A DNA stretch of 64,000 nt from Pseudoalteromonas caenipelagi (GTDB lineage Bacteria > Pseudomonadota > Gammaproteobacteria > Enterobacterales > Alteromonadaceae): positions 62,001-126,000 of the forward strand of contig NZ_JABBPG010000007.1 of assembly GCF_013140855.1 (NCBI RefSeq), given 5' to 3'. The notes beneath the pieces were generated by a model. That model made no database searches. It saw only the letters and a list, made by a program, of their open reading frames with translations, and was not told the origin of the DNA. The position numbers and the translations under genes were made by a program. This document shows positions 56,108 through 64,000 of the stretch, in pieces; within the stretch, counting starts at the first letter, position 1; every line of letters begins with the position of its first letter.

Positions 56108-56599
56108 ATGACAATAAGATTAGCCAATATTGATGACCTTCAATGTATTACTGATATCTACAATGAAACGATAGCAAGCAGAATGGTCACTGCTGATACC
56201 GAGCCGTTGAGTGTGCAGCAACGTATAGAGTGGTTTCAGAGCCATCACTCAAACAGACCTTTGTTTGTGTATGAAGTAGCAGGCGCTGTTGTAGCTTGGC
56301 TCAGCTTTAAGTCGTTTTATGGACGCCCTGCTTATAGCCAAACCAGTGAGATAAGCGTTTATATTGCAGCGCAGGCCAGAGGCCAGGGTCTAGGCCATAA
56401 ATTACTAGATTTTGCTCAGTCACATGCAAAGACAATTAATGTCTCAACCCTGCTTGGGTTTATCTTTAGTCACAATATTCCTAGCTTGAATTTATTTAGA
56501 CGTCATGGTTTTGAAGTGTGGGGAGAGCTGCCAGAAGTTGCCAATATGGATGCTAAACACTATAGCTTAACCATAATGGGTAAACATTTAAGAGACTAA
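56108..56599 (+). CDS. GNAT acetyltransferase of the phosphinothricin/methionine-sulfoximine type
   Basis: A 163-residue N-acetyltransferase. It has the family start IRLANIDDLQCITDIYNETI, the AWLSFKSFYGRPAYSQTSEISVYI core and the acetyl-CoA loop ARGQGLGHKLLDFA. These resemble PAT/MddA enzymes that acetylate methionine sulfone, sulfoximine or phosphinothricin. The frame is open to 55904 but the earlier part overlaps the peroxidase gene on the other strand; ATG 56108 gives the family start. The ribosome site is weak. Confidence 0.83.
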   Translation: MTIRLANIDDLQCITDIYNETIASRMVTADTEPLSVQQRIEWFQSHHSNRPLFVYEVAGAVVAWLSFKSFYGRPAYSQTSEISVYIAAQARGQGLGHKLLDFAQSHAKTINVSTLLGFIFSHNIPSLNLFRRHGFEVWGELPEVANMDAKHYSLTIMGKHLRD

Positions 56600-56645
56600 A
56601 GCTCAATCAAAAAATTCGTCTACACTTGAAAAGATAAGGAATTGG

Positions 56646-58604
56646 TTGTGTAGACAAATGACTAACAAGGTTTTGATAGTAGATAGCAATAGTGTTTTAG
56701 CTATGCGTTTAAAGGTGCTGTTTGAGTTGTTAGGTGGTGAGGTTGAGCACATACATTATCGTATGCTCGAAGAGGTAGAAGATATCGCGAGTTATGATGC
56801 GATAGCCATAGCAAACGGAATCCCAACGAGTTTTTTAGAGCCTCTTTCCTCACTAAGGCACCACGAAAAGTTAATTTTACTTGCCCCTAAACCCGATAAT
56901 GCTCAGCAGCTCGCTTTATTTAGTCAATTTAATAAAGCGCTGCCAAACGGCATAGTGGTTTACCCTTTTTTCTCCAATAAAGAAATAACAAACCTGCTCG
57001 AACGAGTGTTTGAAATAGGTGCTGATAATCGCTTGCTATTGCCTACTGTGTTGCTTGTTGATCATCAGTTAGAGCGCCTGTCAGAACTCGCATCGAGTCT
57101 CTCTGGTGCACAGCTACAGGTTTACACTGCTGATACAAGCCTCGCTGGGATGAGTCAAGCACAGCATCAAGCCATTGATCTACTGATTGCAGCCTATGAA
57201 CCTCATGACAAAAGTGCATTAGAGCTATTTGGTCAGTTAAAGAGACTCAATCATAATGCGCGTTGTTTGCTTTATACGAAGCAAGCTGATCAAGTAGATA
57301 TGCTAGAGGCGATCCGGTTTGGGGTGGATGATGTACTGATCACCCCTTTTGATGATGGGGACTTACTTAAAGCGCTACATAAGCTGTGGCAAACGGAGAT
57401 GCTAAAAAGGCATAACCAAGAGCTGGTGGAGCGTTTGCAAGATACGGTCGATGCGTTGATAGAGCGTGATAGCCTGTTGCGTGTGATTTATAAACATACG
57501 CCAGACTCTATTATGCTATTTAATAAAGATGGCAGCATTATTGAAGGAAATGATGCCTGTGTCGAACTATTTGACTGTGCTCAAGAAGAAATACAATGTA
57601 GCTCTATTTTTGACCTTTTTGATAGTGAATCGGTTGAGAGCCTAAAGCTACAAATGCAAGAGCTCAAAGGTCGGCGTAATTTTGATTGCGAGTTGTTGCT
57701 CACTCGAAATGATAAAGTTATTCCTTTAATGGGGACTTTTAACGAGATAGATCATCACGGCGAGTTAGCTTTTTCTGTTATCTTAAAAAATGTGGCGCAT
57801 TTGAAGAAAAAGCAACAAGTTTTAGAAGAAGCTAAAGAAGTGCTAGAAGCTGAAGTTCAAGCTCGTACAGCGCAATTGCAAAAAGCAAAAGAGGCAGCCG
57901 AAGCTGCTAATATCAGTAAATCAGAATTTCTTGCCAATATGTCTCATGAGCTGCGCACACCAATGCATTCAATCTTGAGCTTTGCCCGATTTGGGTTGGA
58001 TAAACTTGCTGCTGGCGAAGTCCCAATAGACAAACTAGAAAAGTATTTATCGCGCATTGAAACCAGTGGAGAGCGTTTACTGCTATTACTCAACAACCTG
58101 TTAGATTTATCAAAATTAGATGCAGGTCGGTTTCCATTTAATCCCAGTGCTCAAGACATATGTGCGATTATTAAAACCGCAATTGATGATGTGTCTGGAT
58201 CTGCACTGGCAAAACATATTCTCCTTAAACTAAGTGCCCCAAAAGCTCCTCTGTTAGTGTTTTGTGATCAAGAACAAATGAATCAAGTGTTTCGTAATTT
58301 GCTAGGCAATGCAATTAAATTTAGCCCCGACGGGGGCGTTGTTCAGATCAAAGTTTTAAGTGCTAGCGATAAGGTAAGTATTGAAATATGTGACCAAGGT
58401 GTTGGCATTCCTGAGGATGAATTGACTCATATATTTTCTAAGTTCGCACAAAGCTCAACAACGAATAGTGGGGCGGGGGGCACTGGTTTAGGTTTGGCTA
58501 TTTGTAAAGAGTTTGTGGCGCTTCACAAAGGAAGTATTTACGCAACCAATAATGATGATGTAGGGGCAACGCTCCATATCGAGATACCGCTAGACCAAAA
58601 GTAG
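56646..58604 (+). CDS. Cytoplasmic hybrid-like histidine kinase with two degenerate N-terminal receivers
   Basis: A 652-residue soluble protein. The N-terminus has two receiver-fold domains (about 5-122 and 137-255). A PAS domain (about 275-385), a coiled coil (385-425), HisKA with SHELRTPMHSILSFARFG, and a HATPase domain (NLLGNAIKFSPDGG, DQGVGIP, GTGLGLAICKEF) follow. Neither receiver has a phospho-acceptor Asp at the expected strand end (DAIAIANGIP and DLLIAAYEP). TTG 56646 follows AAGGA by five bases; ATG 56658 is the alternative start. The response regulator gene lies 76 bases downstream and is the likely partner. Confidence 0.86.
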   Translation: MCRQMTNKVLIVDSNSVLAMRLKVLFELLGGEVEHIHYRMLEEVEDIASYDAIAIANGIPTSFLEPLSSLRHHEKLILLAPKPDNAQQLALFSQFNKALPNGIVVYPFFSNKEITNLLERVFEIGADNRLLLPTVLLVDHQLERLSELASSLSGAQLQVYTADTSLAGMSQAQHQAIDLLIAAYEPHDKSALELFGQLKRLNHNARCLLYTKQADQVDMLEAIRFGVDDVLITPFDDGDLLKALHKLWQTEMLKRHNQELVERLQDTVDALIERDSLLRVIYKHTPDSIMLFNKDGSIIEGNDACVELFDCAQEEIQCSSIFDLFDSESVESLKLQMQELKGRRNFDCELLLTRNDKVIPLMGTFNEIDHHGELAFSVILKNVAHLKKKQQVLEEAKEVLEAEVQARTAQLQKAKEAAEAANISKSEFLANMSHELRTPMHSILSFARFGLDKLAAGEVPIDKLEKYLSRIETSGERLLLLLNNLLDLSKLDAGRFPFNPSAQDICAIIKTAIDDVSGSALAKHILLKLSAPKAPLLVFCDQEQMNQVFRNLLGNAIKFSPDGGVVQIKVLSASDKVSIEICDQGVGIPEDELTHIFSKFAQSSTTNSGAGGTGLGLAICKEFVALHKGSIYATNNDDVGATLHIEIPLDQK

Positions 58605-58680
58605 GTGCTGAGTATTCGCATAATATAAGAACCGTGGCTATAAATATAAAAGGCGACAAAATCAAACAAGGAATTTATGT

Positions 58681-59820
58681 ATGGCACTGCAACGCGTTTT
58701 GGCTGTGGACGATGAGCCTTTTAACCTAGAAATCATCGAAGAAATTCTCGAGGACTTAGACTTTGAACTCAAAACGGCAGCCAGTGGCCCAGAGTGTCTT
58801 GAGATGTTGGCAACGTTTAACCCACAAGTTATTTTACTTGATGTCAGCATGCCGAAAATGAATGGCTACGATGTATGCCGTGCGATCAAATCCAATCCTG
58901 ATACCAGCCATATTGTTGTTATGTTTGTTTCAGCGAGGGGGTCTGTTGAAGAGCGTATGGAAGGTTATGCAGTCGGGGCTGAGGACTATATTGTTAAGCC
59001 ATTTGGGCAAGGTGAGTTAACAGCAAAATTGACAAAATTAGGGCAGATGCTTTTAGAAAAAGATATTCTGGAGCAGCAAATAGAGGATGCGACAACTACA
59101 GCATTTAGCGCCATGGCGACTAGTAGTGAAATGGGGCAAATAGTCAATTATATTGAGAGTATTGGCGATATAAACGATGTTCCAACGCTTGCAACGGCAC
59201 TCATTAATTGTATGGCGAATTTTAATCTCAGTTGTAATGTTGAGTTTCGGGTAAACAATGAGCAACAACACTATGCAACTTCGGGTATATGTTCACCAAT
59301 CGTACTTGAACTGTTCGAAATACTAAAATCAAAAGGTCGTTTGCATGAGTTCACCAGTCGGATTTTAGTGAATTACGACTATGTCAGTGTGTTAGTGCTT
59401 AATATGCCAGAAGGCGATGATGAAAAACATGGTCGCATCAGGGATCATATCTGCTTTATTGTTAGTGTAACAGAGCAGCAACTACTTGCTATTTTGACTC
59501 GTAATGAACTTAGCCAGCAGCAACAAAATCTTAATGGTGCGATTGCCATGATCAATAGCAAGTTTAAAAGTTTAATGACGATGCTAGATAACAACCGCAA
59601 GCAAAATGAAGCTGTGTTTAGAGAGTTGCAAGAGCAGTTTGAGCGTCGCATTCCGACTATGGGATTAGATGAAGACCAAGAACTTTTTATTTACAATCAC
59701 GTAGATAGTGCGATTCAGAAATCGGTTGCAAGAGAAGAGGCGCTTATTCAAGTGAAACAAGCCTTTAGCGAAATTGAAGCAGATTTAGCTGAGTTAAGTC
59801 ATAAAGTTGACGAGCATTGA
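58681..59820 (+). CDS. Response regulator with large C-terminal domain of unknown function
   Basis: A 379-residue protein. The receiver (about 1-120) has the acidic pair VDDE, phospho-acceptor Asp in VILLDVSMPKMNGYD and Lys in YIVKPF. A linker helix is followed by a region (about 150-285, AMATSSEMGQIVNYIESIGD) that looks like a GAF-type sensor domain but cannot be assigned firmly. A helical C-terminus (about 295-375) ends it. There is no DNA-binding domain or GGDEF. An AAGGA site precedes the ATG. Probable partner of the upstream kinase; output unknown. Confidence 0.83.
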   Translation: MALQRVLAVDDEPFNLEIIEEILEDLDFELKTAASGPECLEMLATFNPQVILLDVSMPKMNGYDVCRAIKSNPDTSHIVVMFVSARGSVEERMEGYAVGAEDYIVKPFGQGELTAKLTKLGQMLLEKDILEQQIEDATTTAFSAMATSSEMGQIVNYIESIGDINDVPTLATALINCMANFNLSCNVEFRVNNEQQHYATSGICSPIVLELFEILKSKGRLHEFTSRILVNYDYVSVLVLNMPEGDDEKHGRIRDHICFIVSVTEQQLLAILTRNELSQQQQNLNGAIAMINSKFKSLMTMLDNNRKQNEAVFRELQEQFERRIPTMGLDEDQELFIYNHVDSAIQKSVAREEALIQVKQAFSEIEADLAELSHKVDEH

Positions 59821-59899
59821 ACCTGGTTATAGTTATCCCTATTCGTTACTCTTAATGACTTGTAACTACACAGGTTTGTTATTCATTTTCACTTGGCAA

Positions 59900-61033
59900 T
59901 TAAGCATCTCGCGGCAAGCCTTTTTCGATGATCCGAATTAAGCGGGCTTGCTTTCTTTGATGTAGTTCTTGCTTGTTAAATTGTTGCTGTAAAGCCCAAT
60001 TAATGTGTTCTTTGACAAGTTCTGATGCGTTGACTAAGTGCTGGTTTAATGTTGTTACTATTTGTTCATCATAAGGAGCGTTACCCAGTCCAACGGCGAT
60101 ATTTCTAAGCCATCGTTGGTGGCCTATTCGGCGTATTGGACTCCCTTCAGTTGCTTTTAAAAAAGTCTCTTCATCCCAGTTGAATAACTCAATCAATGAG
60201 CGGTCTTTGATTGCAGTTCTTGGATTAAAATCAGCTTCTTTCGTGAGTTGTCCAAATCGGTTCCATGGACACACAAGCTGGCAATCATCGCAACCGTAAA
60301 CTCTATTACCTATTAGCGGCCGATATTGCTCAGGAATTGAACCTTGCAGCTCGATTGTTAAATAAGAGATACATTTTCGTGCATCAACAACATAAGGCTC
60401 AACAATGGCTCCAGTGGGGCACAGAGTGATGCACGCATTACACTTGCCACAACCTTCAAACTCGTCTGGAGCGTCAATGGGTAAAGGAATATCAACAAAG
60501 AGTTCACCAAGGAAAAACCAAGAGCCCGCGTGTTTTTGGATGAGTAAGCTATTTTTTCCTCTCCATCCAAGCCCAGCTTTTTCTGCCAGCTGTCTTTCAA
60601 GTACTGGAGCCGAGTCTACAAAGGGCCTAAACCCAAGAGCAGACACTTCAGTTGCGATTTTTTGTCCTAGCTGTTTGAGGCGATTTCTCATCACTTTATG
60701 ATAATCTCGGCCCAATGCATACCGGCTGATGTAAGCTGTTTGTTTGTTCTTTAAGGCTTTTGCAAAGCCAGCATCAGGCGGAAGGTAATTCATCCGCACG
60801 GAAATCACACGCTGTGTGCCTGGCACAAGTTGTGAAGGCCGAGCTCTTTTCATTCCATGGGCTGCCATATATTCCATTTCACCATGGTAGCCATTATCTA
60901 ACCAGCGCTGAAGTTGTGCCTCGTGCTTAGTCAAGTCAATATCGGTTATGCCAACTTCGGCAAATCCAAGCTCTTTGCCCCATTGCTTAATTTTTTTTGC
61001 CAGTTCAATATAATTAATACTATCTGCAGTCAC
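59900..61033 (-). CDS. queG: Epoxyqueuosine reductase QueG
   Basis: A cobalamin- and [4Fe-4S]-dependent enzyme (377 residues) that converts epoxyqueuosine to queuosine in tRNA. The two cluster motifs are CGKCNACITLCPTGAI and CDDCQLVCPWNRFG, with the conserved YHGEMEYMAAH segment upstream. A HEAT-like C-terminus starts near residue 300. Start is GTG at 61033; the nnr ATG lies three bases beyond it on the other strand, so the two genes are head to head. The arrangement queG/nnr matches E. coli. Confidence 0.95.
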   Translation of the reverse strand: MTADSINYIELAKKIKQWGKELGFAEVGITDIDLTKHEAQLQRWLDNGYHGEMEYMAAHGMKRARPSQLVPGTQRVISVRMNYLPPDAGFAKALKNKQTAYISRYALGRDYHKVMRNRLKQLGQKIATEVSALGFRPFVDSAPVLERQLAEKAGLGWRGKNSLLIQKHAGSWFFLGELFVDIPLPIDAPDEFEGCGKCNACITLCPTGAIVEPYVVDARKCISYLTIELQGSIPEQYRPLIGNRVYGCDDCQLVCPWNRFGQLTKEADFNPRTAIKDRSLIELFNWDEETFLKATEGSPIRRIGHQRWLRNIAVGLGNAPYDEQIVTTLNQHLVNASELVKEHINWALQQQFNKQELHQRKQARLIRIIEKGLPRDA

Positions 61034-61036
61034 GGA

Positions 61037-62530
61037 ATGTTTATCTTGGAAGCCAAATACACCGCTAATTTACCACAAGTTGCCTACTCAGCCCAACAGG
61101 TGCAGCAATATGAAGAGCAGGCTGCAAAAAACTCGGGAACAAGTTTATCCAATTTAATGCTCAGAGCTGGGGAATCGCTCTTCTCGTTGTTTGAAAATGA
61201 CTTGGTCAGCGCTCAGCATATTCTTTTGTTGGCTGGAAAAGGCAACAATGCTGGAGATGCCTACGTTTTGGCTAGGCTGCTCTATCAAACAGGGCGTGCA
61301 GTCACCGTTTATAGTTTATGTGATACAACTTTGTTAACAGGTGATGCTCTGCAAGCTTATCAAGCTGCTTACCAAGCGAAAGTTGACATAGTGACGAAGC
61401 GGCCTTGTTTAGATTCGTACCATGTTATTGTTGATGGGGTGTTTGGAACTGGATTTCGTGGTGAACTACCCGAGCAGATACAAAAACTATTTTCCGAGTG
61501 TGAAAAAGTACCAGCAAACAAACTAAGTATTGATATTCCAAGTGGTGTTAATGGCACTACGTCAGTGGTCGCAAAAGGTGCTTTTAAAGCAGATATCACC
61601 ATGACATTTATTGCCTTAAAGCAAGGGCTATTAACCGGTAAAGCGAAAGCGCATTGTGGTCAGTTAGTGTATACAAGTTTGGGTGTGGCTGATGCATTTG
61701 AGCAATTAGCGCAGCCCAGTGCAACTTATATGGATCATGAATCGCTTTTCTCTAGGTTGCCATCGCGTTCAGTCGATTGTTATAAAAATATCTGTGGTCA
61801 TGTATTGGTGGTCGGCGGTAACAAAGGAATGGCTGGAGCAATTCGTCTAGCCGCTGAAGCGGCGCTTAGGGCCGGTGCAGGATTGGTTAGTGTTGCCACT
61901 CACCCAGATAACGTAGCCTGTGTGTTACAGGGTAGGTATGAATTAATGGTGCATGGAATTGAGGATGTGCAGCAGTTATCAGTTTTAATGTCCAAAGCTG
62001 ACGTGATGGTTATTGGGCCAGGCCTTGGACAGGATGAGTGGGCACAAGCACTATTTTCGCAAAGTACACAATTTGCGAAGCAGGTTGTGTGTGATGCAGA
62101 TGGTTTAAATTTATTAGCACAAACAAAGAAACGTTATTGTTGTGCTGTATTGACTCCCCATATGGGGGAAGCAAAGCGTTTATTGGGCGTAAAAAGTGGT
62201 GTTGACGAGGCGAACCGCTTTGAGTTGGCTGCACATTTAGCCAAAGCCTACGATGCTAATATAGTGTTAAAAGGGCCTGGAACGCTCATTGCTGATGAAA
62301 GTCGTATAAATATTAATCGCTCGGGATGCGCTGCTATGGCAAGTGCTGGGATGGGAGATATTTTATCTGGTATAATTGGCGCTTTGATTGCGCAAGGTAT
62401 GAAGCCGTTTGCGGCTGCTAACTTAGCTGTGTATATTCATGGTTTAGCTGCGCAAATTGCAGCAAAAGAAGGCGAAAAAGGGCTGCTTGCAAGCGATTTA
62501 TTTATGCATATTCGACGCTTATTGGGGTGA
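61037..62530 (+). CDS. nnr: Bifunctional NAD(P)H-hydrate epimerase/dehydratase
   Basis: A 497-residue fusion that repairs hydrated NAD(P)H. The N-terminal YjeF epimerase domain (about 1-215) has LLLAGKGNNAGDAYVLARLL and IDIPSGVNG. The C-terminal ADP-dependent dehydratase (about 230-497) has VVGGNKGMAGAIRLAAEAAL, VIGPGLGQDEW, LTPHMGEAKRLLG and ASAGMGDILSGIIGAL. ATG 61037 is chosen; the frame is open upstream but that part lies inside queG. Its stop is two bases before the tsaE ATG. Confidence 0.95.
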   Translation: MFILEAKYTANLPQVAYSAQQVQQYEEQAAKNSGTSLSNLMLRAGESLFSLFENDLVSAQHILLLAGKGNNAGDAYVLARLLYQTGRAVTVYSLCDTTLLTGDALQAYQAAYQAKVDIVTKRPCLDSYHVIVDGVFGTGFRGELPEQIQKLFSECEKVPANKLSIDIPSGVNGTTSVVAKGAFKADITMTFIALKQGLLTGKAKAHCGQLVYTSLGVADAFEQLAQPSATYMDHESLFSRLPSRSVDCYKNICGHVLVVGGNKGMAGAIRLAAEAALRAGAGLVSVATHPDNVACVLQGRYELMVHGIEDVQQLSVLMSKADVMVIGPGLGQDEWAQALFSQSTQFAKQVVCDADGLNLLAQTKKRYCCAVLTPHMGEAKRLLGVKSGVDEANRFELAAHLAKAYDANIVLKGPGTLIADESRININRSGCAAMASAGMGDILSGIIGALIAQGMKPFAAANLAVYIHGLAAQIAAKEGEKGLLASDLFMHIRRLLG

Positions 62531-62532
62531 TC

Positions 62533-63003
62533 ATGAGTAATACATTTAGTCAGCATTTGGCCGATGAGGCGCAAACGGTGGCTATGGGCGAACGCCTATG
62601 TAAATATATAAAAAATGGTGCGGTGTTGTTTTTGCATGGAGACTTAGGTGCGGGAAAAACAACTTTATCACGTGGTATTGTTCAAGGGATGGGGCATACC
62701 GGTAAGGTAAAAAGCCCAACATATACTCTAGTTGAACCTTATGAACTAGACGATGTCTCGATATATCACTTTGATCTGTATAGGTTAGGTGATCCTGAAG
62801 AGCTAGAATACATGGGGATCCGAGATTACTTTAGTCCCAACGCAATTTGCATCATTGAGTGGCCGCAAAAAGGCGCAGGTTTTATTCCTAGTCCCGATCT
62901 AAATGTAGAGATGGCCTATGATGGTGAGCAAAGAACAATAACCGTGTCTGCCAATAGTGAACGCGGTAAAACAATCGTAATGCAATTAGGACAAGATGCG
63001 TAG
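62533..63003 (+). CDS. tsaE: tRNA threonylcarbamoyladenosine synthesis ATPase TsaE
   Basis: A 156-residue P-loop ATPase needed with TsaB and TsaD to make t6A37 in tRNA. Walker A is GDLGAGKTTLSRGI, followed by KSPTYTLVEPYE, and YHFDLYRLGDPEELEYMG and CIIEWPQKG are the Walker B and conserved Trp regions. ATG 62533 follows a GGGG ribosome site. It overlaps amiB by eight bases, as part of the nnr-tsaE-amiB operon. Confidence 0.96.
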   Translation: MSNTFSQHLADEAQTVAMGERLCKYIKNGAVLFLHGDLGAGKTTLSRGIVQGMGHTGKVKSPTYTLVEPYELDDVSIYHFDLYRLGDPEELEYMGIRDYFSPNAICIIEWPQKGAGFIPSPDLNVEMAYDGEQRTITVSANSERGKTIVMQLGQDA

Positions 63004-64000
63004 TATAGGAAAAATATCAGGCATGCTGCTAAGTGTTGTTATAATGCTTAGCACAGTTGTACAAGCGAAGAATGATATCGAAGGGGTGCGCGTTTGGCCG
63101 TCGCCAGATAGTACCCGTGTGGTGTTTGATCTGTCTGCAAAGCCTGATTACAGCTATTTTATGCTCAAGAACCCGCTGAGGTTGGTGGTCGATTTTGACA
63201 ATACTAGCAAAGTTGATAAGTTACCCAAAATACCAGTAGAGCATCGTTTAATCAGCAAGCTACGTTACAGTAAACCAAAATCTTCAAATGGTACTCGGGT
63301 TGTTTTTGATCTATCCAGTAGTGTAAAACCCGTGGTGATGGCGTTGGCACCAGCAGGCCCTTATAAAAATCGTTTAGTCGTTGACCTGTACGCCACACAA
63401 ACCAGCTTGTATAGCAATGATAAAAGTCAGGCTAAGAAGCGTGAACGCTTAACTGATAGAGATATCATTATCGCCATTGATGCTGGGCATGGTGGAGAAG
63501 ACCCAGGTTCTATTGGCCCATCTGGTACATATGAAAAAAATGTCACGCTACCTATTGCGAAACGTTTAGCCCGTCTTATTGATAAACAACCTGGTATGAA
63601 GGCGCGTTTGATTCGTACGGGTGACTATTATCTAAAAATACACACACGCTCAACCAAAGCGCGAGAAAAACGCGCTGATTTTTTTGTCTCTATTCATGCT
63701 GATGCATTTTCAAGCCCTGGGCCCAGTGGCTCTTCTGTCTGGGTATTATCCTTGCGCAGAGCAAATTCTGAAATTGGTAAATGGCTAGAAGATAAAGAAA
63801 AGCACTCGCAATTATTGGGGGGCGCGGCCGAGCTTATCAAAGATACCGCGAATGAAAAGTACCTAGCAAAGGCATTGTTAGATATGTCTATGGATCATTC
63901 TATGAAAACGGCATTGCAGGTGGCGGATGAAGTGGTAGGTGAGCTAAGAAAGGTGACTAAGCTCCATAAAAAGCGCCCTCAGTCGGCGAACTTTGGGGTG
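62996..64000 (+). CDS. amiB: N-acetylmuramoyl-L-alanine amidase AmiB, C-terminus beyond the window
   Basis: The 335 visible codons start at an ATG overlapping the tsaE stop and stay open to the right edge. A signal peptide (about 1-22, VVQA) leads to an AMIN domain (about 25-125, VRVWPSPDSTRVVFDLSAKP). The Amidase_3 catalytic domain (from about 155) has zinc ligands in IDAGHGGEDPGS (His), YEKNVTL (Glu) and SIHADAFSS (His). It would cleave septal peptidoglycan during cell separation. E. coli AmiB is 445 residues, so about a quarter is probably missing. Confidence 0.94.
   Translation, partial: MRSIGKISGMLLSVVIMLSTVVQAKNDIEGVRVWPSPDSTRVVFDLSAKPDYSYFMLKNPLRLVVDFDNTSKVDKLPKIPVEHRLISKLRYSKPKSSNGTRVVFDLSSSVKPVVMALAPAGPYKNRLVVDLYATQTSLYSNDKSQAKKRERLTDRDIIIAIDAGHGGEDPGSIGPSGTYEKNVTLPIAKRLARLIDKQPGMKARLIRTGDYYLKIHTRSTKAREKRADFFVSIHADAFSSPGPSGSSVWVLSLRRANSEIGKWLEDKEKHSQLLGGAAELIKDTANEKYLAKALLDMSMDHSMKTALQVADEVVGELRKVTKLHKKRPQSANFGV

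Noticed and set aside
60914..61036. N-terminal extension of nnr
   Set aside because: It lies inside queG in antisense and is not conserved-looking; the YjeF domain starts properly from 61037.
1..64000. CRISPR arrays, transposons, prophage, toxin-antitoxin or known anti-phage systems
   Set aside because: Both strands were read for repeat-spacer patterns, transposase motifs and phage structural genes; none was found.

Overview
The window looks like chromosomal DNA of a marine gammaproteobacterium of the order Alteromonadales, most likely Pseudoalteromonas or a close relative. This rests on gene order and protein resemblance: trmJ-iscRSUA-hscBA-fdx, ndk-rlmN-pilW-rodZ-ispG-hisS-yfgM-bamB-der, recQ-thioesterase-rarD, maoP/hdfR and queG/nnr-tsaE-amiB. 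Moderate AT-richness fits. No phage, insertion sequence, integrase or CRISPR array was seen; this is core chromosome with short accessory islands between conserved blocks.

Layout. 0-4.1 kb (minus strand): a copper/silver efflux operon of a Cys/Met-rich secreted protein, an outer-membrane factor, an adaptor carrying two CusF-like domains, and the start of a CusA pump. 4.4-7.2 kb: an EAL-CBS-GGDEF cyclic-di-GMP protein and a periplasmic binding-like protein. 7.3-14.7 kb: suhB, trmJ and the ISC iron-sulfur operon, preceded by three IscR-type operators and lacking iscX. 15.1-18.8 kb (minus): a periplasmic-TPR histidine kinase, an outer-membrane barrel and a small PstS-like protein. 19.2-24.8 kb: a succinate-semialdehyde dehydrogenase followed by a probable N-acetylhexosamine salvage cluster (nucleotidyltransferase, NahK-like kinase, Tat-exported GH109 glycosidase, SnoaL-like lipoprotein). 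24.8-26.5 kb: a probable thiamine uptake and trapping cluster (thiamine-binding-like protein, PnuC/PnuT-type transporter, ThiK-like kinase). 26.5-28 kb: a small HTH protein, tRNA-Arg(CCG) and zntB. 28.1-30.5 kb: a RimB-like protease, RimK glutamate ligase and an aspartoacylase-family enzyme. 30.8-42.7 kb: MscS channel, surface-antigen barrel, DUF3630 protein, recQ, thioesterase, rarD, a double-receiver GGDEF protein, maoP/hdfR, a porin, yfhL and trhP. 43-53.2 kb: the conserved ndk-to-der block. 53.3-59.8 kb: small stress and metabolic genes and a two-component pair. 59.9-64 kb: queG diverging from nnr-tsaE-amiB, with amiB cut by the window edge.

How the parts work together. The clearest functional units beyond housekeeping are two compact salvage modules side by side on the plus strand. 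In the first, an exported glycosidase would release N-acetylhexosamine, a kinase would phosphorylate it at C1 and a nucleotidyltransferase would activate it. In the second, a channel-like transporter would admit a vitamin and a kinase would trap it. Both readings are inferences from family membership and adjacency. The RimB-RimK-aspartoacylase trio is a third module whose full reaction cycle is not obvious from sequence.
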